From: Rodentolepis nana
Taxonomy: Eukaryota > Platyhelminthes > Cestoda > Cyclophyllidea > Hymenolepididae
Assembly (NCBI GenBank): GCA_900617975.1
Contig: UZAE01000011.1
Location: forward strand, 1-64,000
DNA length: 64,000 bases
Direction: 5' to 3'
Shown: in pieces, positions 28,364 through 40,194 of the stretch
How positions within the stretch are numbered: the stretch's first letter is position 1
Layout: the number at the start of each line of letters is the position of its first letter
Translations under genes and position numbers: made by a program
The notes under the pieces: model-generated
Database searches by the model: none
Told to the model about the DNA's origin: nothing
The model's input: the letters and a program-made list of their open reading frames with translations, nothing else

Positions 28364-28645
28364 AAGCTTCATAATCGTGCAATTTAGCGTGCTTGTTGAA
28401 GCATTTGGGATATCAATAAGAAGCATAGTATTCAAATAATACTCAAACATTATTTTGTAAAAATTATATCCACTGTGCCCCTTGTAATATAATTTCGCCG
28501 TCATTCGCAGCTCCTTCCCATTGATTTAGTGGTTTTCAGATCCCCTTTTGAAAAAAACACTATCTGGTTTTGAAATGTAAACCGAAGTGAAAAATCTCTT
28601 CAATGGGTATGGAAATTCAAGGTAGTTTTTCTCTATGAGTAAGCA

Positions 28646-28955
28646 GAGGTGTGCAATAGACTTGCCTCCACGTGATGCACTCTGCAACGTATATTCATGC
28701 GCCAAAAAGTCTATAAACCGGCAGTTGACTTCTCACTTCAAACTACCATCACCCTCCCTGTATGGCATATTCGACCCCTTCCTCAGTGCTCATCTTACCT
28801 TTTCTTTGTCTTTGTGTCTGTCTCTTACCTCTGTAAATTACTCTTCTGTTCCCCTCTCGACTTTTTAGGTCTTCGATATTCCTCCCTTCTGTGAAGCCTG
28901 AAGTCAACTAAAGGGGTATTGATGACTCTCATAAAGCCTGCCATTTGATATAAAT
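28646..28955 (+). mobile_element. SINE-like element, copy 5
   Basis: A plus-strand copy from GAGGTGTGCAATAGACTTGCC to GCCATTTGATATAAAT. Several head bases are lost (CTCTGCAACG). An imperfect duplication may be present (TATGAGTAAGC / TTTGAGTATGC). Confidence 0.85.
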
Positions 28956-28959
28956 CTTT

Positions 28960-30685
28960 GAGTATGCTCCATGGCTTTGAAAATGTAACAATCGGATGGC
29001 AAAGTCGGGGTATCAGGAGGATGTGGTATATCCTCCGAGACTTCATCAGTATATTTGTGGAGGTAATTTATTCCTTGTAGGACTGATCGAACTTTGTCAT
29101 GTTGAAAAATTAACCCTTTCACCCAGTCAAACAAACTTGCATGTCAAGTCTTTAGTTCCTGGTTTAATCTACCCAATTTTTGACAACCATAAACTTTGAC
29201 TGCAATTATTTTGACCGGTTTTATCAATTCATAATGAATTGTACCACGTACAATTCCCCCTAAGCACATAGAAGAAGTTACCAAAGAGTCAACCCTGGTT
29301 AGACTTAGGGGGGTAGAATGTACGCTTTATCAATTGACATTCATTGTCTTCGTACACAATCCCTTCTCACCGGAGATGATAATTTGATGGGGAAAAGAGT
29401 GAATTCTTTGTTGCCAAGTGCACAAAGAAACGCACCTTTTTCTCTCCTTAATCTCTGTTCTACTGGGATTGAGAGCGGCGGTAGCTAAATTCCCATCCTT
29501 GCCAATTTACTGATGAGCCTCAATTGCGATTGCGCAGTTGATCATGGACTTGCGAGCTTCTGTGATAATTCTTCCATAGTTAATCGAAGATCTGAACCAA
29601 GGTGAGATTTAAAAATATTGCCAGTAAATTTATGGATCTTCTCGATTTCTGAACACCATTCAACTTTCCATTACCCATTTTAAATTGTTTTAGTCAATAT
29701 TGACATTGACGGAGTTGGACACTTTTAACTGTGACAATAAAATGTTAGTTATTGCTCATAAATGCCGATAAGCCTACGTGATTGTTCTTTTCTCCTGCCC
29801 TGGGTACAAGATAAACTCAAACATCTGTCTGCTAAATGCGCGATTTCTTATTGGGACGCATAATATAATTGCTCAATTAGAACACGAAGCTTCGTCATAT
29901 TTGTCAGAAATATGAATTGTATTTTTTTATTATTTTTCTCGATATTCTGCTCATTAAAGCACTAACTACTTGGAGCTAACTCGTTCAAATTTGATTAAAT
30001 GGTGAATAATTAAGCACAGTTTTTGACCGAATGTTCAAGAAAATTCCAGATCAATAGCTCTTTTTATAACACATTTTGAGTACTATGGGCTGCCGGGGGG
30101 TGGGCGTCATGATTTTCCAGAAAAGGCTATGATTATGATTGCGCCAGCTAATAAAAATGGCTTACTTATCTATTCACTTATGTTCTCCCCTTTCCAAGGA
30201 AGCCCCACCAAAATTTCAATTTTCATCAGATATTAAAGAGAGACTTGACCCCCGGAATGGAACTTTTAGCCTCAACTATCACTTTTTCTCCTTTACGCTA
30301 TATCCTCCTTCGCTAATAAGGTCCTACCCTTTTCACACCATTTACAACACCTCGTCTAGTAAAAAAATAAATAAACATAAAAGCATCTGTTATCTTCATG
30401 AATTTGAGTTTATCCTTAGTAGAAAATGTATGTTTTTGCTTGCTCAGATAATTAAGAGCACCTTGTGAACAAGTGTTGCTCCATTTGGCACGTTCAATTT
30501 CACAAAATTAGAAAATAGATGAAACTATTAGTCATGACGGTGTCATAAATAAATTTACGCATGCCTAAAAATACACTGAAAAATTAGTTCGGTTTCCGCA
30601 AAAGAAAAATAAAAAATAATCAATTGACACCAAAATAGTTTTAAGTAACTTGGGCAATTTTGGCAGAAATGATTCATTCCTGACA
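28960..30685. other. Intergenic, nothing recognised
   Basis: AT-rich with short frames only. The open frame at 30139-30468 shows no domain and has low-complexity composition. Confidence 0.4.
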
Positions 30686-30689
30686 CAAT

Positions 30690-31040
30690 TGTAACTTGCA
30701 ATTTAGCTACACTAAATAGTCTTGACTTATGCTCAGTAATCTCTCTCTCAAGCAAAATCTCCTTGTTTGAAAAGACTCCTAGGACTATTTAAGTTACCCC
30801 AAAGCTATGGAGAAAACAGACGTTTGACATGAAATGCGTTTATTTGGGATGTCTTAGTCAAATGAGTTGAATCATTTAAATACAATGGAGGGTTTGTTAA
30901 ACCAGACAAGGACTATTGATTGGTGGCCAGTTGATAGTTCTCTAGGCTCACGATCGAACTTGCGTCCGACGCGACGAGTAGCACGCCGCACCTTCGAGTC
31001 TGTCTGGGTGCGCATGAGATTTCTTTGTTCACCCATGACA
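30690..31040 (+). mobile_element. LTR-like element (solo LTR), copy B
   Basis: The plus-strand counterpart of copy A, beginning TGTAACTTGCAATTTAGCTA and ending CACCCATGACA. The middle motif GCGTTTATTTGGGATGTCTT and the 3' GC-rich block are nearly identical to copy A. The two lie 2.3 kb apart in opposite orientation, so they are separate insertions and not the two LTRs of one element. Confidence 0.75.
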
Positions 31041-31044
31041 GCAT

Positions 31045-32855
31045 TGGGCACTCCACAATAATCTGAAAATTCTCCATTTGCTTGTACAGGTTGTAATATA
31101 TAACCAATTTAGGGAAGTGCTGAAAACACTTGATTTGGCAGAAAGGAAAGTACTCTAAACCTACGATGATAAAAATTTAGGTTTAGTTAAACATTTTGTT
31201 GACTATAATTAGCCAGTGACTAGCATCCATTAAGATTGGACAGACACTCAATTAAGCACGAATCTTGGCCTTTAACAGAGCTACACATCGAGTACTTTAC
31301 CCCTGTCAGAATTAGTACTGAAATGAATGTCATTTAATATCAATTTTCGGTCGTGGATACTATTTGCTCAATCCAATTTGCTTATCTTTAAAGCAATTAA
31401 GGAGGAAGTTGAAATCCCGACCATGGTTTTACTATAGTGAATATAAAAGCTATCACAACTGGTACAAGAGAAACAAAACTTTTATTGAAAAGACGGTTAT
31501 TTAAATGATAAACGTTAAATTTTTTATGAGTTTTGAGTAAAAATTGATATTTTTTGATCCAAGAAAATTGAATCAGCAATCATTTATTACTTGTTTATGT
31601 GATTTGCATATTTGCCCGATTACTCAAAATAGCAGGGTCGTTTTCAGGCCAAATTTTGGAACCAAACCTACTTTTTTGGGCAATTACGCGTTTAAATTGT
31701 TTTGAATTTTGTGACTATTTCCGAGGATGATCAAATCATTACCGTAAGCTACTCTCAATACCATCCTATGGCATTCCTACGCAGTTTATACACTTAGTAT
31801 TGTCAAGCCTAAAGTACATTCATCTTGCTTAATTGGATTAATAACAATTGAGAAAGGGGCGTTTGTAGCGTTTAAATTGATCACATTTACTTTATTGAAT
31901 ATCCAAAATATACTGAATAACAAGAAAAGTAATATTATCAACTGAATAATTTAAATTTGATGCACCTAAATCAATAGGCTTAATTCTCTTTTCCCTGGTG
32001 AATAAGTAGCATTAGCCTATTTAAAGTTAGTACTCATTGCATATTTAGGTAACGGCGACAATTTCCTTACTGATTAGTAGCGAGTTCGCCAACTTTATAC
32101 GATGTAATTATTAAAGGCCATGCAAAGTTTATCCTTTTTTGGGTAATTTTAATAAAACTTTGTGATGTAGTATTAGTAAAATTGGTCTTATAATGTGGAA
32201 TTTCTAACTAGTTTATCTATCGTATCGATTATTTTTTTGCACTTTAAATTGAATACGCATGAAACCTTTAGCTAAAAAGGCACGCATCAAAACTACGGGG
32301 GGTTTTCAAGTGTTGCAAGTTAACATTGTGAAATCAAAACTCCTTATGTCATCGTTTTGATTGGGTTGGCTTTACCACCACTATTAACACGATGTCTAAA
32401 TATTTGTGAATAAATCAATAGATGCGTAGTCACCTTATAAATTATTCAACCAAAGTATTCCTATTTTGAAATATGCTTATTTCAACACATCGTGAAACGA
32501 GGGTAATCAAACTTATGTTAGTGTAGCAATTTATGAATAAGAATTTTATATAACCCAAACGAATTACTTTCGGAGCATAAAATCGTTAGTTACGCACCAA
32601 CCCTGTAGAAATGACGTGACCGTGACGATATATTACAACCCAATTCAATAAAATATAAACTACAATACAAAATTTCTTTTTTAATTTAAACAATTTTAAA
32701 GTTAAGTAAAACTGTTATTAATAATTTAAATGAAGCATATTACTTCGTGAATCACCATGCCCGATAGATTCTCTGTTTTTAATCAAAGACCTAGTGGCTA
32801 GTATTTATAAAAACCGGGATTTCTCAATTAAACTAAGTAACGATATTTTTACTCG
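31045..32855. other. Intergenic, nothing recognised
   Basis: AT-rich, no gene or known repeat seen. Confidence 0.4.
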
Positions 32856-32859
32856 AGCA

Positions 32860-33150
32860 TTCTGAAACGTACAGCCGTAATGTTGATCGCGTTATGGAGC
32901 ACATGTGGTCACGAGGGCAGAGACCGCTTAGGAGCATCGAACCCATAGAGTAGTAAATGATTAAGCTCCATTTCAAGATGCTCCACCCACAGACATTACA
33001 TCCCAAATAAGCGTATTCCACATCATGCGTCCGTTTCCTTTATATAGTTGAGATAGCTTATCTATTTCCGAAAGCCATTCCATACAAGGCGGTCTTGCTG
33101 TAGAACATACTGATTTTAAGTCAAGTCTTATTCGTGTAGCATTCCACTAA
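32860..33150 (-). mobile_element. LTR-like element, copy C (diverged subfamily)
   Basis: Read on the minus strand it starts GGAATGCTACACGAATAAGA, then CTTGACTTAAAATCAG, TATATAAAGGAAACGGACGC and TACGCTTATTTGGGATGT, in the same order as copies A and B. The 3' third differs (…GCGATCAACATTACGGC…) and resembles copy I at 63.1 kb. Confidence 0.6.
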
Positions 33151-33293
33151 AAACGTATAGCGATGAGTAATTTGGGCAGTTTAACCACGCCTTTCCTTCA
33201 TAGAAAAGTGGTTTATCTTTTGGTCAAATTCTCACTCAGTTTCGCCCATTTGAAACTTCAACTTTGTGCTTCATAAACTCTTTAACGCCCTAA

Positions 33294-33309
33294 AGGACCG
33301 CACGGTCCT
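33294..33309. repeat. Perfect short palindrome
   Basis: AGGACCG-CA-CGGTCCT, a 7-bp stem with a 2-nt spacer in otherwise unassigned DNA. Its role is unknown. Confidence 0.5.
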
Positions 33310-33997
33310 CTTTCAAAATAAGCACCATTGGTACTAGACTCGTGACAGAAGGCACTATTGCTGTTCGAAATATGTTCAATACGTGTCTATGGACTTCGCC
33401 TGATATCACCAAAACTAATCACGTCAGTGGCATCAGTCTGTTGTGAGACACGTGTAGATGCAACCTTCAAAGAAAATAATTAGGGCATTAAAGGGCTAAT
33501 GTTAGAGTAGATGTTTCAGAGCCTTATGCACTCATTATTTATATAATCCATCTTACCTTACCATACACTAAATTTCCTTTACATTAGTTTAAGCAATGGA
33601 CTGAGTTAAAGTTCCCGCCATTTCAAAATACTATCTTCATCATCTCGTCATTATGACATCTAAACGACGACCAATCAGCAAACAAGTCTCGTGATAGCTA
33701 GTTTTATCTACTAATCTCGGGTTTTGATCCTATCAACTTTGCTTCCTTTTTCCTTAAGGGCGGGATTAAAGCCACTCCACCCTTCAACAAGTCGAAACAA
33801 AAGTGACCAATTCGCCACATCTTAAAAGCTTTCAGAATATTAAAATTCAATATATGATGGCTCTGAGTTCAGTCTGTAATAGTAAGGTAAGAGCTTTTGT
33901 ACTTAGTTTAGATTCCATAAAATACTAAAAATTAATGCAAATAAAAGAGAATGACTAGAGAGAATCTCATGGTATTTATCTCTCACTTTTTGAAGCA

Positions 33998-34272
33998 TTT
34001 ATTTGCATCAAATGTCAGGCGCTTTGATAGTTATCCTTAGACCTTTAGTTGACTTCAGGCTTCACAGACCCAAAAAGTCGATAGGGGAACAGAGGAGCAA
34101 TTCACAGAGGTAAAAGAGACAGATATAGAGGTAGAGAAAAGGGTAAGGTGAGCACTGTGAAAGTGGTGAAATATGACATACAGTGGGGTCATGGTAGTGT
34201 GAAGTCAGAGTAGTAGTCTTTCCGTATGGGTATACGTTGCCAAGTTTGCACCACGTGGAGATAAGTTCGTTC
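33998..34272 (-). mobile_element. SINE-like element, copy 6 (head-truncated)
   Basis: A reverse-strand copy from ATTTATTTGCATCAAATGTCAGGC to GCACCACGTGGAGATAAGTTC. The last ~12 bases of the 5' head are missing or diverged. Confidence 0.8.
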
Positions 34273-34274
34273 TG

Positions 34275-36430
34275 AATTATCGATTGATGGATTCCCACCC
34301 ACTCACCTAGGCACCTTGTCCACCTCTGGAGAAGAACTCATCGTAATTATTGCTTAACCAGGCACCCAGCCATTTACCACCTGTTTTAAGACAATAAAAG
34401 TAAAGTTATTTGTTAACAAAACCGACGTTTGAGCTGCAAAATTTCCACTTTCTTCCTCTTAGAAAATGAGGGGGAAGTTATGGAATCTAAATGCCCAAAC
34501 AGTTACAAGAAGATGGTAGGAAAATATTGAAATAGCAGACTCCATCTAATCCCATTGTTTACTAGTTTGAATTTGAGGTTCGCACTAGCGAAATAAAAGC
34601 CAAGATACTATGAAAAATCGATTCATTCTATCTAAAAAGCTACTTTAATAATTACTTAATAACTATTCATAAAATTTAATAGTTGGCAAACATGTCCTTA
34701 AGCACATGAGTATTGATTTACATAATGTTGGTTGCTGGTTAAACTCTCTTAATCACGTGTTATCGTTGAATCAGAAAATTTATGGCTATTTGGGACATTA
34801 ATAAGGTTACAAAAAGTTTCAATATGTGTCATAAGACTGAGTAATTGAACTGGAAAATTAGAAGGTGCCACGTTGAAGTAATTTATTCATAACTCTTCAA
34901 TCAAAAGCTTAAGGGGTACCTAGGTAAAGATGAGATTCCTTTGTCATGGCTCTTCAAAATATCCTTTGAACTGCAAAGCAACATATAGTGTCTGTCAAAG
35001 ATGTTTTCACACTTGGTTGCAATGCATTGAGTGAGGTTTGTTATTGAATAGAGAACTAAAAACTCATCTATTCTAGTTCCGTGCTGGAGTTAACATTTCT
35101 TTAATAACGATGAGACGATGAATATATGCACAACAGAAAATTAATTTCTTATCGGCTTGAAAGCTTTGCAAATTCTTTTCTCATTGAATGAAACTGCCAT
35201 TGAGAAGGTGTACCTAATTTCATTTAATGCGCACTTTAATTTATGAAGTGATATGAATGAATGATCGAATTTCTAGTAATGATTTTAATTTTTTTGAAAC
35301 AGCTCCTCTATGCTAAAATATTGTTTGAATTTAACAGTATAACCGCGCCTCTTGCAAGAATTCCAATTTAGAAGTGTTTTCACAATTTTTTCACAAAATG
35401 CGTTTGATTAAGAATTATTCATCACACTATGAACATTATTACTAACTGTAATTGATCCACTCTCTCCGATATATTTTTTTTCTAAAATGTTACCCACTTA
35501 GCCAGTTTCACCCAGTTTGAGTGTGATTCTTCATTCTGTACTTTTATTTTATCTAAAGTACACTTGTGCCCATTAATCCGATTAAATTAAGCGGAGAGAT
35601 CAAATGATCAGCACTGCAGTCTCAATTAAATTAATAACCTTAGCCTCTATTTATACTTTAGGGGTGGTATACTCACGTTACACAGCTTTGATAAACCCCG
35701 GCATAAAGGATTGTGTAATGTTGCTGATTTCAGTCATTGGGAATACCCTATAACACCTTCAAAATATCTCAACTACTTGATTCTTATCGTTTGGTTTTTT
35801 TCTCGTTTGCTATGATATGAAAACACTCTATAATTCATTAAATATTGATTTTTGAAAAGGGTTGCTTTTCAAAAGCAACTGCGATAAGTAGATAGGATGA
35901 CTCGAAAAAATAGATGAAAAGAGTAAATTTTTATAAGTTATTGGTTATATCAAGCATAATTGGAAAATGAAATTATACGAGATCATGATGTTAGTAAGAA
36001 TAAACAAGTGTTAGTTCGAATGTGTTTTTGGTTTTAAGTCCTGCATTATCGAATGTTTACTTTCTACGATAGTACCTGAATTCGTAAGACTGCCAGTGGA
36101 ACGATTTTTGCTGAAGTTATTGGCTAACAGAGTAGCCAATCATTCACCAAGAATGAGGTTCCATTCAATCAAATTCATTATTTAAGGAGCATACTTCGTT
36201 TGATTTTTCCTTCTTACTTCTTGAGTCTGAGTAGTTAAAAATTTACAAGGTGGTCAAAATTCTCAATTAGACTATTTTACTAGATTAAGAACTTTGGGTA
36301 TTTCTTCCGTAATTTTAAATTACGCCTAATTTTGTCACCGGAATAACAGCATATCAAATTAGAAATCTGATTGTCAATGAATAATGCTCCCTTTACATCA
36401 TAAACTCTGACGAAAAATGAAGAACTATAA
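34275..36430. other. Intergenic, nothing recognised
   Basis: Very AT-rich, frames under 60 codons, no recognised repeat. Confidence 0.45.
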
Positions 36431-36432
36431 AA

Positions 36433-36466
36433 TTTTAAGCTTGATTTTTATTTCAAGCTTTAAAAT
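36433..36466 (-). terminator. Hairpin containing a poly(A) signal, downstream of the phosphatase gene
   Basis: An inverted repeat, AAGCTTGA / TCAAGCTT, with an AT-rich loop. Read on the minus strand the loop holds AATAAA. It lies about 160 nt past the phosphatase stop codon and is the best candidate for its 3' end signal. Confidence 0.4.
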
Positions 36467-36620
36467 AGCAAACAAGCTAAATTTCATATCCTTCCATTCA
36501 ATTCCACTTTTATCTAACGGAAATTAGCAAAATTGAATATGGAGTTTAACGACATAATTTAATCATATTATCAATTTTTTTCAACCGGAACAAACTACAA
36601 AACAGACATTCATTCATGTT

Positions 36621-37727
36621 CTAATTTATCGGCATGGTTTGCTCCGCTATTTTAACCGGGTCGTCTTGTAAAAAATTTGCATCCAATTCTTCCTCAATTT
36701 CGTCAGCGTACTTTATGGCAATGTTCATCTGACCTGTCTTCTTAGTCCTCAACTCCATTATCGGCTCGATTATTTTGATGTGATATTTAATTTCCTGCGT
36801 GATTGGATGCTTATTCATTTCTACAATTGCTCCGTTGTTATTAAAAGTTCCAAGATAATTTGGAGCTGAAAATATGGTCAGAATTTTTCCTTCAAAGGAA
36901 TAGTCAAAGCCCTTTTCGAAGTACTCATTTGATCGAATGATTTGTTGAATGCCGAGACGTTCACAAAACTCATTCACCACAGATGGACCATAAAGATATC
37001 CAAGTCCAGCCGGATTCTCATCCCAATCTTCGATATCAGGATCCGGATTGGACCATGTATAATGAGTCATTAGAACATTCGTATCAATCTCTGTTGGTCT
37101 AGAGATTGTCTTCTCCAAATAATCTCGAAATTCCTGAAGACTTGAAATACCCTTTCGCTGAATGTTTGGAGACATTCCACTATGGCAGCAAAAGATCTTC
37201 TCCTCAATTATCGCAATCAATGGAAGATGATCGAATGTTCTCACAATTGGTTGCCAAAGTTTGCCAGTAAAACGTGCGATGCATTCATTATAGAAACCAT
37301 AGTTCTCAGATACATGCTGACATTCGTGATTACCCCTGAGAAGATAAATATGCTTGGGAAATTTTAATTTAAGACAGTAGAGATAGGTAAGTGTTTCAGT
37401 TGATCGATCGCCACGATTTATGTAATTACCGAGAAAGAGGTATCTTCTTTCAGGTGGATTGCCCATGAGTTTAAACATCCTCAGAAGATCCCCAAATTGT
37501 CCAAAAATATCGCCGATAATATAGAGAGGTGTTGAGAGATCGAGATCTATAACAATATTATCTTCAAGAAAAATGTCTTGCATGACGCTATAGAGTTGAG
37601 TTAATTCCACTTCAGATAATTTAGCATATTCACCCTTAAGAACTTGGTAGTCTTCCAAGCGCTCAATGAGATGGTCGACCTTCTTTAATACCTGCTTTCG
37701 AGATATATTGAGCTCTAAGTCACTCAT
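36621..37727 (-). CDS. PP1-like (PPP family) pseudophosphatase, intronless
   Basis: A single uninterrupted ORF of 368 residues from the ATG at 37727 (MSDLELN). An in-frame GTG lies 24 nt upstream but is not needed. The whole PPP fold is aligned to PP1: GDIxGQxxDLL (72-82), RGNHEC (131-136), FCCHSGMSP (179-187), SAPNY (287-291). Key residues differ from PP1: metal ligand His66 is Phe75, Asp92 is Asn101, His248 is Asn267, catalytic Asp95 is Asn104, and phosphate-binding Arg221 is Ala240. Retained are Asp73, Arg105, Asn133, His134 and His182. With half the metal ligands and the catalytic Asp gone, normal two-metal hydrolysis is unlikely. The fold is intact and there are no stops, so this looks like a maintained pseudoenzyme that could bind PP1-type partners or substrates. 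Lack of introns in an intron-rich neighbourhood suggests a retrocopy. The N-terminus is longer than in PP1 and the acidic C-terminal tail is unlike PP1. Confidence 0.9.
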   Translation of the reverse strand: MSDLELNISRKQVLKKVDHLIERLEDYQVLKGEYAKLSEVELTQLYSVMQDIFLEDNIVIDLDLSTPLYIIGDIFGQFGDLLRMFKLMGNPPERRYLFLGNYINRGDRSTETLTYLYCLKLKFPKHIYLLRGNHECQHVSENYGFYNECIARFTGKLWQPIVRTFDHLPLIAIIEEKIFCCHSGMSPNIQRKGISSLQEFRDYLEKTISRPTEIDTNVLMTHYTWSNPDPDIEDWDENPAGLGYLYGPSVVNEFCERLGIQQIIRSNEYFEKGFDYSFEGKILTIFSAPNYLGTFNNNGAIVEMNKHPITQEIKYHIKIIEPIMELRTKKTGQMNIAIKYADEIEEELDANFLQDDPVKIAEQTMPIN

Positions 37728-37759
37728 TGTTTGATTCACCAAATTCTTCACTGTATTCT

Positions 37760-38582
37760 ACGTAAATACGAAGGTTATCGATCGTTGGGCACGTTTCCTT
37801 CATTTATGCAAATATGTAGGCCAATTTTACGAACGCTTGAAATAAAAACGATTAAGCTTTGAAGGTATAGGAAATACATTGAAAATCCATCAATGAGTTT
37901 TCAGAGAACAAATGATATCTATGAAGATAAACCTTTCAGGCACGCGATGTACTTACACCGCTTACAGAGGTAGAAGAAATGGTTTTCACAAATTTTTGTC
38001 CAAATGAGGTTTGAAATTTTGAAGGACGTAATTGGTTTTTGGGATGAAACCTATCGAGAAGGGTGCATAATGGCTAAGGAAAACCCTGGTAAAGATCTCG
38101 AACTTTTTGTTTCAGATAGACAATTATAAAGGAAAATCATACACCAATCGAAGCGAACCTGAGATAAGAGAGATCTGCCTCATTTCGCATTAAGATTATA
38201 ACACGGCGATACAGATAACTTGAATCAACAGACTAATAGATTAGTTGTTAGTACTTAACTTGGTTATTTTCTAATTTGATACGCCAGAAGGCAAATGCTT
38301 CAATTTCCGTCAAAGGTAGCTTGGAATCATTCATAATTAAGGATTGTTGAAGATTTTTAATAATCATCTCCTAACACATTTCTGCAATTTGTTAGCAATT
38401 CCCTTCGCAGTATTTCTTCACAATTGTGTAATGCTTCTGGAATGAAGTTTATGGGAGACATTTCAGAGTTAGCTGTGCATTTCACAATACAATTATTATC
38501 TCCATAACCTTTGGATTACTTTCCCAACTTCCCCCCTCAAACATTGGATTATGGAAACATTAGGTGAAGCAAATGAGCCTCG
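37760..38582. other. Intergenic, phosphatase 5' flank
   Basis: No clear promoter element or gene seen. Confidence 0.35.
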
Positions 38583-38586
38583 AAAG

Positions 38587-38735
38587 TGTAGGGGACTGCT
38601 ACACTATTAAAGCCTTGACCGACTCAGAAATCTCTCTATGGTACTATCTCCTATATGAGGCCAGACTCCCTGAGCTATATAAGCTACAGCGAAGCTAGGG
38701 AGGAAGGAGGCGTATTTCACAGAACACGTATACTG
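38587..38735 (+). mobile_element. LTR-like element, copy D (5' part only)
   Basis: Begins TGTAGGGGACTGCTACACTA, then TTAAAGCCTTGACCGACTCA and AGAAATCTCTCTATGG, matching the 5' third of the family and especially copy F at 49.07 kb. The sequence diverges after about 150 bp. Confidence 0.6.
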
Positions 38736-39756
38736 CAAATTATGAAATCGGCAAATGCGAATAGTTATCAAATCAATCTAACATAATTTGAGTGAACATT
38801 AGTATCCAAATATCTCTGAGCAAACTCAAAATCCTGGAGTGTACTACAATAGCACAATCTGCATATTTCGTATAAGTCAGTCCTAAGCTAATTACACCCA
38901 CGGTAAAGTACTTTTACTTTTAGCCCTGACCTTTAATAAAACAAATTAAAAAAGCAAACCCTCGACCTAAAATGAACCCACATTAGGAAATTATTTTCAA
39001 TGCACAAGCATTAGCAGCAGGTGCTCTAGAAGCTAAATATCCAATGCTCACTCACAAACTCAACTTGTTATACGAAAGTAATGAAAATGAACATGTAGGG
39101 GTTTGCCAAGAGCATAATACTATGAGCTTGTCAGAATAATAGACTGCTAGATTGAATTTCACTGGTGGCTTCAATACCCGTATGTTATGCGCATTGTAAC
39201 TCAGTAAACACGATGGTACTAAGACATTGGGAGTAGTATAAATTAACTACCTTAACAGACAGCAAGCAAAGCACGATTATGATCAAATTGCTTAATATTA
39301 AAAAACCAGAACAAATCAGTCACACAGTTACTGTATGGATAAAACCAGCGTTTCCATAACCCAACAAGTGTTACATTTTTAGCTCCACCTTAAACATTAC
39401 ACTGAAAAAATATTATAAAGGCGCATCAAGAGAATTACCATTAAAATGCCGTCAATCGTCAGATAACTATATAACCGAGATGGCACTATCTAAAAATTCA
39501 GGACTTAAAAAAGGTAGAGGGATATAGACGTAGTGAATTCAAACATTGCCAAAAAGCACTGGGGTTCAACAATATTTAATTGAATGCCCTAACATGAATT
39601 AAAGATTAATCTCGAATGGTAAATCAAAAGAATTATAACCTAAATAAACTACCAAATACTGACATAATACAAATATTCAGGAAATAATTCAAAATAGAAA
39701 ACATTTAGTTTAACAAATTTTTATAAAAGCGCATATTTTACAAATTATTTCACAAT
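38736..39756. other. Intergenic / SmD3 3' flank
   Basis: AT-rich, no gene or repeat recognised. Confidence 0.4.
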
Positions 39757-40191
39757 TTAACGACGAATAGAAGGACCTCCGCGATAGGGACGAGCACGCG
39801 AATGCGCTAAAAGGAGTATTAGGGACAGAAAAAAACCTACTTATCCCGCGATTAATATTTGTTTTTCCTCTTCCAGTTCCAAGTCCTTTAGCACCCGGAG
39901 GTCTTTTTAGCATTGGCGAATTCTTCAACATATCTGGCAAAATTAGAAATCTAAAGAAATAAAAAATTGAATTTAATCTAACCTAATTTTGCTGCCTCTT
40001 ATATACACGTTTTGAAGGCTAGAGGTTTTTGAATCCTTCGCAGTCATCATAATATCCTGCATGTGAACATTCATATTATCTTCCGCTTCGACAAGTTTAC
40101 CACGAAATACTTCCCCAGTAACGGTTTCCAACGTTACTACATGCCCTTCTGCGTCATGGAGAACTTTAATTGGGACACCAACAGAGGACAT
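39757..40191 (-). CDS. SNRPD3: Small nuclear ribonucleoprotein Sm D3
   Basis: Three exons, 40191-39983, 39950-39841 and 39806-39757, separated by introns of 32 and 34 nt. The product is 122 residues. It begins with the SmD3-type [13 protein letters not shown]; Sm1 contains [16 protein letters not shown], Sm2 is [18 protein letters not shown], and a basic Gly/Arg-rich tail ends RGGPSIRR. SmD3 pairs with SmB in the heptameric ring on U1, U2, U4 and U5 snRNAs; the RG tail is the usual site of arginine dimethylation. The tail is shorter in RG dipeptides than in vertebrates. The exon 2 donor (ATAA|GTAGG) is weak, and the third exon was chosen because it restores frame and gives an RG-type end. Confidence 0.95.
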
Positions 40192-40194
40192 TGT

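Noticed and set aside
36621..37727. Calling the phosphatase a simple pseudogene
   Set aside because: The frame is uninterrupted over the full fold with conserved non-catalytic motifs, which argues for a maintained pseudoenzyme. Selection tests would settle it.
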